Below are positions 1-8,596 of a stretch of DNA of 64,000 nt, one piece after another (within the stretch, counting starts at the first letter, position 1; every line of letters starts with the position of its first letter). This DNA is from an uncultured Opitutia bacterium. Its GTDB lineage: Bacteria; Verrucomicrobiota; Verrucomicrobiia; Opitutales; UBA953. The position numbers were made by a program, and so were the translations under genes. The stretch lies in the NCBI GenBank assembly GCA_903840355.1, contig CAIMFJ010000001.1:62001-126000 (forward strand), written 5' to 3'. The notes under the pieces were generated by a model. It saw nothing but the letters and a program-made list of their open reading frames with translations. It was not told the origin of the DNA and did not search any database.

Positions 1-98
1 CGTTGCTCCAAGAAGCCATTCAGCAGGAGGATTTTGAGTCGGCGGCATTGTTGCGCGATCAGATAAGCGAACTCGAAAAGTTGGGCCCGCAAAAATAG
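1..98 (+). CDS. C-terminal end of a UvrB/UvrC-motif protein (McsA-like), 5' truncated
   Basis: Only the last 31 codons are in the window, read in frame 3 and ending in TAG at 96-98. The visible peptide has the pattern of the UVR motif (PF02151): a Leu-rich helix, an acidic EDFE turn, AALLRDQI and a final LEKL helix. This motif ends UvrB, sits inside UvrC, and also ends McsA-type zinc-finger proteins. The tail after the motif is very short, which fits a McsA-like protein better than UvrC; the upstream part is missing, so UvrB cannot be excluded. surE follows about 55 bases downstream on the same strand. Confidence 0.6.
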   Translation, partial: LLQEAIQQEDFESAALLRDQISELEKLGPQK

Positions 99-152
99 CC
101 CTTTGCTTCGGCATTGCCGACGGCAGGCAAGCCCCCACGCTGTCGGCCAGTC

Positions 153-923
153 ATGAAACCCACCGCTTTACTGACGAATGATGACGGCATCCAAACGGCG
201 TTCCTGCACGCCTTAGTGGAAGCCTGCGAAGCGGAGGGGTTTCGCGTCGTCGTCGCCGCCCCAACGGGAGAGCGCAGTTGGATTGGGCGGGCTTTTAGCC
301 GGCACCGTGAAGTCACCGTTTCACCCTACCCTAAATTCGGCCCCCATGCTTGGGCCATTGATGGCACCCCTTCGGACTGCGTAAACATTGCCCTGGGACA
401 TCTGCTGACCCATAAGCCTGATGTCGTGATTTCGGGGTTAAACATTGGCTTTAACGCCACCATGCCCCTCTGCCTCAGCTCCGGCACCCTCGCAGGAGCC
501 ACCGAAGGGAGTGCCTGGGGCCTTCGAGCCGTGGCGTGTTCGCTCGACCTCGAACAAAGCCTTTTTGAGCAAGTCCGCGACAACCCCACGCACTGTCCCG
601 ACGATTTAAAAGCCCCTTTAAAATCGGCCTGTAAACGCACCGCCCACTTTGCACATCAACTCCTAAAACAGGAATCCGGCCCCTTACAGGTGCACAGCTT
701 GAACTTCCCGACCGCGGTGGCGGATGACACCCCCATGGAGCGAGGCACGGCGGCACTAGTGCATCACAAAAGCCTCTTCCATCGGGCGGGCGACAGCTAC
801 CATTTCGCTTGGAACGACGGTGAAAACCTCTCCAAGAACGAACTCCAAACCGACTTAGCGATTTTGGAGCGTGGGCTTATCAGCCACACCGTCTTTGACT
901 GGTCGAAGTCAGCCGTCGTCTAA
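153..923 (+). CDS. surE: 5'/3'-nucleotidase SurE
   Basis: SurE is a metal-dependent cytoplasmic phosphatase that removes phosphate from nucleoside monophosphates and is linked to stationary-phase survival. From the ATG at 153 the protein has 256 residues, the usual SurE size. The hallmark LLTNDDG motif lies at residues 6-12, giving metal ligands D10 and D11; S42 and N97 (in VVISGLNIG) are the other expected ligands, and the Ser/Gly-rich SSGTLAGATEG stretch follows at 109-119. An earlier in-frame ATG at 114 would add 13 residues ahead of the conserved strand and is unlikely. It runs towards the next gene, whose end is only six bases away. Confidence 0.93.
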   Translation: MKPTALLTNDDGIQTAFLHALVEACEAEGFRVVVAAPTGERSWIGRAFSRHREVTVSPYPKFGPHAWAIDGTPSDCVNIALGHLLTHKPDVVISGLNIGFNATMPLCLSSGTLAGATEGSAWGLRAVACSLDLEQSLFEQVRDNPTHCPDDLKAPLKSACKRTAHFAHQLLKQESGPLQVHSLNFPTAVADDTPMERGTAALVHHKSLFHRAGDSYHFAWNDGENLSKNELQTDLAILERGLISHTVFDWSKSAVV

Positions 924-929
924 GCCAAC

Positions 930-1586
930 TCAGTGCGAGTGGCTATGGCCGTGACCGTGATTATGGTCATGATCGTGGCCATGGTCGTGATCGTGGTCAT
1001 GGCCTTTACCTTCACCCGCCAACAGGGCTGGCAAGATTAAGACTAAACCAGCGAAGAAGGCAACGGACCAGCTATTGCGCAAACCGTTCTGCGCGAGGAA
1101 AGGATAAAAACCAATGTAACCGGCGATGAGCCAAGCCCCGAGGTAATTGATTAACGAGAACACCCCTTGAACGGCACCGTCATTCATCCGGCGTTGGACT
1201 GCGATCGAAAGGAAACCGCCACAGAAGATAGAGGAAAGAATCAGGAGGAAAATGGCGAAAGGAGCCCAACCTTCCACGGCGTGGTGGTGGATTTCTTCTT
1301 TTTCCTTAGCCACTTCTTCGGTGGCGACCTTCTTAGCTTCTTCACGGGCCGCGGCTTCGTTGAACGCCTTACCTTTGGCGGCGGCCTTAGCCTTAGCAAA
1401 AGCCTTGTCCTCGGCTTGACGGGTCACTTCTTCCAAGCGCTTCTCAGCCCCCGACTCAGGCAGGGTGTGGCTCATGTAATGGAAGGCACCTTTAGAAAGG
1501 CAGAAGAATAAACCACCTAAAAGCAGCACGTGCACCAAGAGGCCAGCACGGCTAAGGGGTTTGGTGAGATCCAGGGAGAAATTCAT
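930..1586 (-). CDS. Membrane protein with Asp/His-rich C-terminal tail, function unknown
   Basis: Not a family I can name. From the ATG at 1586 it has 218 residues (an upstream ATG at 1652 would add 22). Visible parts are: a hydrophobic helix near the N-terminus (AGLLVHVLLLGGLFFCL); a long charged Ala/Lys/Glu-rich stretch that should form a helix or coiled coil; three further membrane segments (APFAIFLLILSSIFCGGFL, INYLGAWLIAGYIGFYPFL, SVAFFAGLVLILPALLAG); and a 23-residue tail of alternating His, Asp, Gly, Asn and Ser that ends the protein. Such tails bind Zn, Ni, Co or Cu, so a role in metal sensing, storage or transport is possible but unproven. The HAD phosphatase starts divergently about 90 bases away. 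Confidence 0.75.
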   Translation of the reverse strand: MNFSLDLTKPLSRAGLLVHVLLLGGLFFCLSKGAFHYMSHTLPESGAEKRLEEVTRQAEDKAFAKAKAAAKGKAFNEAAAREEAKKVATEEVAKEKEEIHHHAVEGWAPFAIFLLILSSIFCGGFLSIAVQRRMNDGAVQGVFSLINYLGAWLIAGYIGFYPFLAQNGLRNSWSVAFFAGLVLILPALLAGEGKGHDHDHDHGHDHDHNHGHGHSHSH

Positions 1587-1676
1587 AAGCGTGATGCCGC
1601 AACCTAGGAAACCCGCCCTTTCATTCAATTCCAAACTTGGAATCGGGCTCACTAACCGCCCTATTTAGAGTCTCCT

Positions 1677-2336
1677 ATGGCTCCGCACCTGCCTAAAACC
1701 GTCCTTTTTGACCTAGATGGCACCTTGGTAGATAACTTTGAGGCTATCCACCGTTGTTACGACGATGTGATGCACATGATGGGCTTGCCGGGGGTCACCC
1801 TCGAACAAATCCGCCGGGCGGTCGGGGGTTCGGTCAACGTCACGGTAGTGAAATTAGCCGGTGAGGCCAATGCCCCCACAGCCACCCGCCTCTTCCGCGA
1901 GCACTTTCCCGACGTCATGTTCCACGGTCTAAAAATGTACCCTGGCTGCGTGGCTTTACTCGAAGCCTTAAAAGCCCGGCAGATCCAAACGGCGGTCTAC
2001 ACCAACAAAGACGAAGCGAATTCTAAAAAGATTTTAGAGCACTTAAACATCCGCCACCTTGTCGACAACGTCTTTGGCACCAACGTGCATCCGTGGCGCA
2101 AGCCCCAGCCCGAGTTCACACACCACGTTTTAACCCAACTCCAAGCCCAAGCCAACCAAACCGTCATGGTCGGAGACTCGCCCTTTGATATCTCCACCGC
2201 ACGTCAGGGTGGACTGGCCCGCATTCATTGCGTGACCACCGGCAGCCATACCGCCGAGGAATTAGAGCCGTACAAGCCCGACACCATTCACGCCGACTTA
2301 ACTCAAATCGGCCAAGAAGTGTTCCGGGTGCTATGA
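1677..2336 (+). CDS. HAD-superfamily hydrolase, phosphoglycolate phosphatase-like
   Basis: A 219-residue haloacid-dehalogenase-fold phosphatase. All four motifs are present: motif I FDLDGTLVDN at 11-20 with nucleophile D12 and D14; motif II in VYTNKDE; motif III lysine in WRKPQPE; motif IV in MVGDSPFDI. The helical cap between motifs I and II and the overall length match the Gph/PGP subfamily (2-phosphoglycolate or similar small sugar phosphates), but substrates in this superfamily cannot be read from sequence. recD2 begins 42 bases downstream on the same strand and could be cotranscribed. Confidence 0.85.
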   Translation: MAPHLPKTVLFDLDGTLVDNFEAIHRCYDDVMHMMGLPGVTLEQIRRAVGGSVNVTVVKLAGEANAPTATRLFREHFPDVMFHGLKMYPGCVALLEALKARQIQTAVYTNKDEANSKKILEHLNIRHLVDNVFGTNVHPWRKPQPEFTHHVLTQLQAQANQTVMVGDSPFDISTARQGGLARIHCVTTGSHTAEELEPYKPDTIHADLTQIGQEVFRVL

Positions 2337-2378
2337 TTTTGTTTCGCCCCTGAGCCAGAGTCTGCTTGGCTTAAGTCC

Positions 2379-4571
2379 ATGCCGCCGCCTCGGGAACAGC
2401 CTCGTTCGCCCGATATCACTTTATCGGGAGTGATTGAGCGCATCCTTTGGTTCGATGAGGAAACCCACTTTACCATCGCCGAGTTAGCCCCGGAAGCCGG
2501 CGATAAAACCATCGTACTCGGCAACCTGACGGGACTGCAATGCGGCGAAACAGTCGATGTCGTGGGACATTGGGAACGCCACCCCACGCACGGCCCCCAA
2601 CTACGCGTAAAATCCTTTCAATCTCGCCTCCCCTCTTCGGTTCACGGCATCCGCAAATACCTCGGAAGCGGTTTAATCAAAGGCATTGGCAAGACCTACG
2701 CAGAAAAAATTGTCGCAAAATTTGGCGTGCGAACGTTTGAAATCATTTCGCACCAATCGACGCGCCTTCGCGAAGTCGAAGGCATCGGACCCGAACGGGC
2801 CAAATCGATTAAAGCCGCTTGGGAAGAACAAAAGGCACTGCGTGAAGTGATGGTGTTCTTGCAGACTTACGGGGTGACCAATGCCCTGTGCCTCCGCATC
2901 GTTAAAGCGTACGGCCAAGACGCCAAAAAAATCCTCACGACGGAGCCCTATCGAGTTTGTCGCCAAGTCGATGGAGTCGGTTTTAAAACCGCCGATAAAA
3001 TTGCCCGCAATTTGGGACTACCTACCGCAGGTCCCCAACGGGTAGATGCGGGGATTCTGCATACTTTAGAAGAACTAGAAGGCGATGGGCACAGTGCTTT
3101 TCCAGAAGACGGTTTACTCGAAAAAGCCACCGAGCTTTTGGAAGTAGATCGCTCCATTGTCCACGACCGCCTGAAGCATCTCATCGAACATCAAGTTGTC
3201 GACGCCTCGCAGCATCACGACGTACGACTCATTCAACTCAAAGCCCAAGCGAATGCGGAAAACTCGCTGACCGTTTCCTTGCGTCGCTTGCTTGAAAACC
3301 AAAGCAGCTTACCTCCCATCCAAGCCCTCAAGGCCGTGGAATGGGCCCAAACGCGTGCGGGGTTTACTTTTTCACCCGCTCAAGCCGAAGGCTTGCAGAT
3401 GGCCCTTTCGCACAAGGTCGCCATCCTCACGGGCGGACCAGGTACGGGTAAGACGACGATCCTTCGCGCACTCTGCGATATCTTAAGCGCCAAGCGTGTG
3501 CGCATCGCCTTAGCCGCACCTACTGGTCGGGCAGCCAAACGCTTACAAGAAGCCACGCGCCTGCCGGCGGCCACGATTCACCGCTTATTAAAATTTGATC
3601 CCAGTGCTGGTGGCTTCACGGTGAATGCTGAAGCCCCCCTGTCGGTAGATTACGTCATCATCGACGAATCCAGCATGTTGGATAACAAACTCGCCGCCGC
3701 GCTCCTGCGCGCCATACCCGCGCAAGCCCACTTATTACTCGTCGGCGACATTCATCAGCTCCCCTCGGTCGGAGCCGGTAACGTGCTCGGAGATTTTATT
3801 GATTCAGGCCACGCCGCCGTGACCCGACTCGACACCGTTTTTCGCCAAGGAGCGCGCTCGGGGATTGTGACCTTAGCACACGGCATCCTCCATTCGGAAA
3901 CCACGCTGCCCACTTTATACACCGACCCTAAGTCGATTGATTTCAGCGAAGACATTCACTTCGTACGTTGCGAGGAACCCGAAGCGTGCGTGCAAATGGT
4001 CACCGAGCTTTGTGCCGACATTTTACCCAAAGCTTTAAAATTCGATCCACTACGCGACATCCAAGTCTTAGCGCCCATGCACAAGGGTACGGGCGGCATT
4101 CAAACTTTTAACACGGCACTCCAACAACGCCTTCGGGGGCAATCGGCCAAGACAGGCCGAATCCATCCAGGGGATAAAGTCATCCAGACCCGGAATAATT
4201 ACGATAAATTCGTCTTCAACGGTGACTTCGGCGTCGTCCTAAACCAAGACCCGGAAACGGGTAATATGGACCTAGATTTCGACGGGGCACGCATTGCGTT
4301 AGAACGCGGTGAACAAGGCGACCTCCAGCTCGCTTACGCCGTTAGCATTCATAAATCCCAAGGCTCGGAATTTCCCGCGGTGGTCATCCCGCTTTTACGC
4401 CAACACAGCATCATGTTGGCCCGAAATTTAGTTTACACCGCCATCACGCGGGGGCGCAAACAAGTCATCATCGTCGGCGACCCCAGTGCTTACACCATGG
4501 CCGTACGCAATGCGGCCGACTCCCGACGCATCACGGGACTGCTCCCCCGACTGAAACGTCTTAAAGATTAG
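2379..4571 (+). CDS. recD2: RecD2-type SF1 DNA helicase
   Basis: A 730-residue RecD-like 5'-3' DNA helicase of the RecD2 type, which acts without RecBC. The N-terminal region holds an OB-like part and tandem helix-hairpin-helix elements (GIGPERAK at 135-142; VDGVGFKTADKIARNLG at 197-213). The motor follows: Walker A GGPGTGKT at 352-359, the DESSMLD box (motif II), the GDIHQLPSVGAG box (motif III), and the late IHKSQGSEF and YTAITRGRK boxes typical of UvrD/RecD C-terminal domains. Length matches Bacillus and Deinococcus RecD2. Its stop overlaps the stop of the convergent U32 gene by four bases. Confidence 0.93.
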   Translation: MPPPREQPRSPDITLSGVIERILWFDEETHFTIAELAPEAGDKTIVLGNLTGLQCGETVDVVGHWERHPTHGPQLRVKSFQSRLPSSVHGIRKYLGSGLIKGIGKTYAEKIVAKFGVRTFEIISHQSTRLREVEGIGPERAKSIKAAWEEQKALREVMVFLQTYGVTNALCLRIVKAYGQDAKKILTTEPYRVCRQVDGVGFKTADKIARNLGLPTAGPQRVDAGILHTLEELEGDGHSAFPEDGLLEKATELLEVDRSIVHDRLKHLIEHQVVDASQHHDVRLIQLKAQANAENSLTVSLRRLLENQSSLPPIQALKAVEWAQTRAGFTFSPAQAEGLQMALSHKVAILTGGPGTGKTTILRALCDILSAKRVRIALAAPTGRAAKRLQEATRLPAATIHRLLKFDPSAGGFTVNAEAPLSVDYVIIDESSMLDNKLAAALLRAIPAQAHLLLVGDIHQLPSVGAGNVLGDFIDSGHAAVTRLDTVFRQGARSGIVTLAHGILHSETTLPTLYTDPKSIDFSEDIHFVRCEEPEACVQMVTELCADILPKALKFDPLRDIQVLAPMHKGTGGIQTFNTALQQRLRGQSAKTGRIHPGDKVIQTRNNYDKFVFNGDFGVVLNQDPETGNMDLDFDGARIALERGEQGDLQLAYAVSIHKSQGSEFPAVVIPLLRQHSIMLARNLVYTAITRGRKQVIIVGDPSAYTMAVRNAADSRRITGLLPRLKRLKD

Positions 4572-7111
4572 GACGCTGGCAAACGGGTGCGCAAGGTGCC
4601 GCGGGTCACGCCGAGTTGGTTAAGGACTTTTAAATCATTCCACAACTCCGTGCCCGAGATTTCTCCGTCTAATAAAGCACGGTAACGCGTTAGGGTCTTT
4701 TGAATCGTCGCCGCATCTTCATCGACGAATTCGACGCGGAAACGACGCACGCCCAAAGATAAGAGCGAGTTCACATACTCCGCGCCCGTTTGGGCTCGAG
4801 CGTTAAACAACGTATTACGACAACCCGCGTCGGCTTTCAAAATATGCTCAGCCCCCACGCGATCGCGCAATTTCACGCGATGCTTTTCGCACGGGCGGCC
4901 ACAGTCGCGGTAATCTTTACCCGCCGACAAGAACGTGCAGAACACGCAGTGCTCCATATGGAACATCGGCATGTGTTGGTGAATCGTCACCTCAAACCAC
5001 GCGGGCGGGGCGGATTGCAGCAGGGCGGTTAATTGCGTGGCATCTAAATCATAGGAAGCCGTCAGCCCCTCTAAACCAAAACGCTCCATGAACCATTCAG
5101 CCGTCAGCCCATTGGCGACGTTGAGCGAAAAATCTCCGCGGCGGCGCTGCCCTGCCAGGGCTCGCAAGTGGTGGTGATTGCGCACCAAGTAGCCATCGGC
5201 CTGGGATGAAAGGAGAATTTCCGTGAGGCGGTCTTCGCCTTGTTTATGCACGCGGGGGCCCATGGCCCAAAACTCAACCTTCGTACCCGACTGTTGTTCG
5301 AAAGCCCGCACTTGGGTTACGGCGGTGCGGAATTTCTTAGGATCTTCAAACTCCGCGTAAATCACCCGAGCACCCCATTGCAAAACCGCCTCCAATTGAG
5401 CGGGCTCACGAATCACTACCACCATCTCGGCCGGGGCATTCAGCGTAGACGGAGCCTGCGCCTTCACGACGATGGACTGATCTTGGTAAGGCAATAACGT
5501 CCAAGGCGGTGGTTGGCGGCGCATCTCGGTGAGACGATCCGTTAAATCGCGCCGCAAACGATTTAGCTCACTCACCGGAATCATCAAGGCCCCTTCGAGG
5601 TCGGCCTCTAAATCACCCAAGACATAACTCGTATCTCCTAAGCGACCCAGTTGATCGCGCAAAACCGTGGCTTCTAAAGGACGCTTCTCGGCTTGAACGC
5701 AGGGCATGGCAGACTCGGTAGCCACCACATGGCCTACCTCATCGCGTAATTCGACGCGCAGAGGTTGTCCCAATCGACCCGACACGCGGGCGTGAATTTC
5801 GCGACGGTAATTGGCCTTTTGCCGATCCCAAGAATCGTGCAATTGCTTATCCAGCTCTTGATCTTTGGTCTTCCAAAGTAACGCCCCGACGACGACGCGC
5901 GACCAATCGATACTGCCATTGCGATCAAAGCGCACGTAGGTCAAACCCCCGCGGGCAGGTTCCAGACCATGGACAAAGCCGCCCTCTTCGCGCTCGGCGG
6001 GCTTACCTTGGTCGAACACCACCCCATCCCCTGGCTTCAACGGACCCTCTAAACGCAAGGTCACGCCGGGAGGTGCCACATCGATGACCTTACCTAAAAA
6101 CGCGCCCCGCTTTTTACCGAAACGGGCATGCACCAATTGTTGATTATCAATCCCCCGCAACCAACCCGTGAAGAGCCCACGGGAGAAAGTCATTTGCATG
6201 GCGTAGTCCTCTTCCTGCCGAACTTGCAGGGTGTCCACTTGAGGATCGCGCCCTTGCTCCATCGCCGCCCACGCCGCATCCACCGCACGGCGGTAAGCAC
6301 GAGTGATGGCCGCAACATATTCGGGGGATTTTAAACGCCCTTCAATTTTCAGCGAACGAACCCCTAACTTAATTAAATCAGGGACGACGGTGATACCGGC
6401 CAGGTCCTGGGGCGAAAGTAAATAGGCCCGATCACCTAAAGGCTTAATCTCACCATCCACCACTAATTCATAGGGCAAGCGACAAGCCTGGGCACACTCT
6501 CCGCGATTTGCGGAACGACCCCCGAGCGATTCACTCGTCAAACATTGGCCGGAGTAAGCGACACACAGGGCCCCGTGAACAAAGACTTCTAAGTCCAGCG
6601 GCTTTTTTTGCACCGCTTGTTCGGTGCGGATTTTTTGCATCTCGGGAATCGAGACCTCGCGACCCAGCACGGCCAAGGAGGCTCCCAGCTCACTCGCAAA
6701 ATCGATCCCTGCACCACTCGTCACCGTCATCTGCGTCGAAGCATGAATCGGGAAATCTGGCGAGATGCGGCGAATCAAGCGACAGATTCCGGGATCCTGG
6801 ACAATCGCGGCATCGACCCCTGCCACCACCATACTCCGGATGGTACGAGCGGCTTCGGCGAGTTCCTCAGGGAAAATTAAAGTATTAAACGTCACGTACC
6901 CCTTAACCCCACGAGCGTGCAGGTAAGCCATCAACTCAGGGAGGTCGGCTTCGCTAAAATTCTTGGCACGGACGCGGGCATTAAACCGCCCCACCCCAAA
7001 GAAGATGGCATCGGCCCCGTTCTCCACGGCCGCCCGGGCACAATCCCACTCGCCCGCAGGTGCAAGCACTTCGGGTTTACGTAAACTGATATCACCAGAA
7101 GCCACGGACAT
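4568..7111 (-). CDS. Peptidase U32 family protein (RlhA/TrhP-like, large form)
   Basis: An 847-residue U32-family protein. It opens with PEVLAPAGEWDCARAAVENGADA, the characteristic first strand of the family, followed by the central signature with conserved cysteines (SGQCLTSE, NRGECAQACRLPYEL). A long middle part resembles the DUF3656 insert of RlhA (YdcP), and a second barrel-like part near the C-terminus carries a further Cys cluster (HCVFCTFLSAGKDYRDCGRPCEKH). Characterised bacterial members hydroxylate RNA (RlhA on 23S rRNA, TrhP on tRNA) rather than cleave protein, so an RNA hydroxylase or Fe-S enzyme is the best guess. It is longer than E. coli RlhA (about 650 residues). It is divergent from the dUTPase gene. 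Confidence 0.85.
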   Translation of the reverse strand: MSVASGDISLRKPEVLAPAGEWDCARAAVENGADAIFFGVGRFNARVRAKNFSEADLPELMAYLHARGVKGYVTFNTLIFPEELAEAARTIRSMVVAGVDAAIVQDPGICRLIRRISPDFPIHASTQMTVTSGAGIDFASELGASLAVLGREVSIPEMQKIRTEQAVQKKPLDLEVFVHGALCVAYSGQCLTSESLGGRSANRGECAQACRLPYELVVDGEIKPLGDRAYLLSPQDLAGITVVPDLIKLGVRSLKIEGRLKSPEYVAAITRAYRRAVDAAWAAMEQGRDPQVDTLQVRQEEDYAMQMTFSRGLFTGWLRGIDNQQLVHARFGKKRGAFLGKVIDVAPPGVTLRLEGPLKPGDGVVFDQGKPAEREEGGFVHGLEPARGGLTYVRFDRNGSIDWSRVVVGALLWKTKDQELDKQLHDSWDRQKANYRREIHARVSGRLGQPLRVELRDEVGHVVATESAMPCVQAEKRPLEATVLRDQLGRLGDTSYVLGDLEADLEGALMIPVSELNRLRRDLTDRLTEMRRQPPPWTLLPYQDQSIVVKAQAPSTLNAPAEMVVVIREPAQLEAVLQWGARVIYAEFEDPKKFRTAVTQVRAFEQQSGTKVEFWAMGPRVHKQGEDRLTEILLSSQADGYLVRNHHHLRALAGQRRRGDFSLNVANGLTAEWFMERFGLEGLTASYDLDATQLTALLQSAPPAWFEVTIHQHMPMFHMEHCVFCTFLSAGKDYRDCGRPCEKHRVKLRDRVGAEHILKADAGCRNTLFNARAQTGAEYVNSLLSLGVRRFRVEFVDEDAATIQKTLTRYRALLDGEISGTELWNDLKVLNQLGVTRGTLRTRLPAS

Positions 7112-7223
7112 CCCCCTATCAAAGAACGGTCTGAGCTAATAGGGAAGCGGGAAGTGGAGCCTTTCGAAAACACTTCGCTGCTTACATAGTTGCCCCCGAC
7201 CCAGGAGTTCCTTTGATGGGGGT

Positions 7224-7598
7224 ATGGCTGACAAACTCGAAGAAATCTTTCAAATGCAAGCAGCGCTCAATAAGCGCATCGGTGTCGTCACCGAAGGCAT
7301 GACTGAAGAAGAAAAGGTTAAGTGGACCCTCAACTACCTCCGGGCCATGCAGCAGGAAATGGCTGAGTTAACTGACTCGGTACCCTGGAAATGGTGGGCT
7401 AAGTATCAAAAATTCGACGAACAGAACGCCCGGGTGGAGGTCATCGACCTCTTCCACTTCCTAATTTCCATCGCCCAAGTCCTCGGCATGTCCTCGGAAG
7501 ACGTTTACCAAGCCTACTTAAAGAAGAATGCGGTGAACCATCAGCGCCAAGACTCGGGCTACGTGAAAAAGGACGAAAACGACTCCCGTCACATTTAA
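7224..7598 (+). CDS. Dimeric dUTPase (all-alpha NTP pyrophosphatase)
   Basis: A 124-residue all-helical protein of the dimeric dUTPase family (PF08761, MazG-like fold), which hydrolyses dUTP to dUMP and pyrophosphate and keeps uracil out of DNA. The expected elements are in order: the EMAEL acidic helix, the WKWW segment, the VEVIDLFHFLIS metal-binding helix with E and D, and the C-terminal KNAVNHQRQ..GY motif. There is no sign of the trimeric beta-rich Dut family. The pseudopilin gene starts 20 bases downstream on the same strand. Confidence 0.85.
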   Translation: MADKLEEIFQMQAALNKRIGVVTEGMTEEEKVKWTLNYLRAMQQEMAELTDSVPWKWWAKYQKFDEQNARVEVIDLFHFLISIAQVLGMSSEDVYQAYLKKNAVNHQRQDSGYVKKDENDSRHI

Positions 7599-7618
7599 CC
7601 CCTACCCCTCTCGACCCC

Positions 7619-8404
7619 ATGAACCGTAAACCCCAACGCCGCCGCGGCTTTACCCTCGTAGAGTTACTCATCGTTATCTCGATTATCATCATCCTGACTG
7701 CGATGACCTTTGGCCTTTTTAAAGCAGCGACCAATGCGAATCGTAAAGCGAAGACTAAGGGCGATATCCAAGCCCTCAAGGTAGGCTGCGAAATTTTTAA
7801 AAAGAATTATGGCGACTACCCTTGCCGTGCCTCTTCCGGCAACACCGCTACTGCCCGACGCGAATTATTCGATCAAATGATTGGGCGTCGGATTGTAAAA
7901 GCTTTCCCGATTGCGAATGGCGGCACGAACGTCGAACTCATTGCCTATAACGATGCCCGACTCGCGACGGGCTCGGGAGGCCGGAAAATGAAACCCCTGA
8001 TCGAATACGGAGCCATCAGTTCCAACAATGATACTGGCTGGGGCTTGAACGATTGGACGGGCGGAAGCCCCACAGCCTATCAATTCCAAGACTCTTGGGG
8101 TAATGCCTACGACTACCGCTACCGCGTCCTCAACGCCCCTGGCTCGCCCATTCAAGACGCCAACACGGGGGTTTACCTCGCCAACTACGCCATCTGGAAA
8201 ACCAGTGGCTTCTTAATCGTCAGTGCTGGCGCTAATTTCGTGGCTCCCTCGGCAGATGGTTTGCCCTTGGCCGACAACGAATACTGGGATGACTCGGGTG
8301 CGTCGCCTATGTCCACGACGGGCGTGATCACCCCCACCTATCGCGACGAACCTTCTAAGACTGGCCCCTTCCGCGCAGACAACATCACCAGCTGGGAAAA
8401 CTAA
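7619..8404 (+). CDS. Type II secretion / type IV pilin-like pseudopilin
   Basis: A 261-residue protein with a textbook prepilin leader: a basic segment (MNRKPQRRR), then GFTLVELLIVISIIIILTAM, where cleavage after Gly would expose methylatable Phe and Glu is at +5. The globular part has the GspG-like TKGDIQALKVGCEIFKKNYGDYP helix, then a Gly/Asn/Tyr-rich region of the type seen in many Verrucomicrobia and Planctomycetes single pseudopilins. No other secretion or pilus gene lies nearby, so it depends on a PilD-type peptidase and assembly machinery elsewhere. A strong terminator follows. Confidence 0.88.
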   Translation: MNRKPQRRRGFTLVELLIVISIIIILTAMTFGLFKAATNANRKAKTKGDIQALKVGCEIFKKNYGDYPCRASSGNTATARRELFDQMIGRRIVKAFPIANGGTNVELIAYNDARLATGSGGRKMKPLIEYGAISSNNDTGWGLNDWTGGSPTAYQFQDSWGNAYDYRYRVLNAPGSPIQDANTGVYLANYAIWKTSGFLIVSAGANFVAPSADGLPLADNEYWDDSGASPMSTTGVITPTYRDEPSKTGPFRADNITSWEN

Positions 8405-8431
8405 GCACCCGGCCGGCGTGGCGGGCAACTT

Positions 8432-8461
8432 AAGGACATCACCGCGTGATGTCCTTTTTTT
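8432..8461 (+). terminator. Rho-independent terminator after the pseudopilin gene
   Basis: A perfect 11-bp stem (AAGGACATCAC at 8432-8442 with GTGATGTCCTT at 8446-8456), a CGC loop, and a run of Ts from 8455 to 8461. It lies 28 bases after the pseudopilin stop and isolates the Sel1 gene from upstream transcription. Confidence 0.9.
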
Positions 8462-8521
8462 ATGCCTGAAGGTCCGTTTTTAAGACAGCGGCGTCTAGCA
8501 CCATCAAGAAACCCATCTATT

Positions 8522-8581
8522 CTATTATAATTGTAATATAATAGTCCACTCATTGACAGCGCCACTTGGGAGCGTAAAAAT
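8522..8581 (+). promoter_or_regulatory. Candidate promoter and AT-rich inverted repeat upstream of the Sel1 gene
   Basis: An inverted repeat CTATTATA (8522-8529) / TATAATAG (8537-8544) sits just upstream of an exact -35 box TTGACA (8553-8558), a 16-base spacer and a -10-like TAAAAA (8575-8580). A start about seven bases further on gives a leader of roughly 10 bases before the ATG at 8597. The repeat could be an operator or an UP-type element. The boxes are seen; activity is inferred. Confidence 0.35.
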
Positions 8582-8596
8582 CTCCGACGCTCTCCC

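Noticed and set aside
950-1012. Short tandem-like repeats of ATGGTCATGATCGTGG type.
   Set aside because: They encode the His/Asp tail of the membrane protein and are not a CRISPR or other DNA repeat array.
1167-1511. A 114-codon plus-strand ORF with Phe-rich and Gly-rich runs.
   Set aside because: It is the reverse reading of the charged helix of the His-tailed membrane protein.
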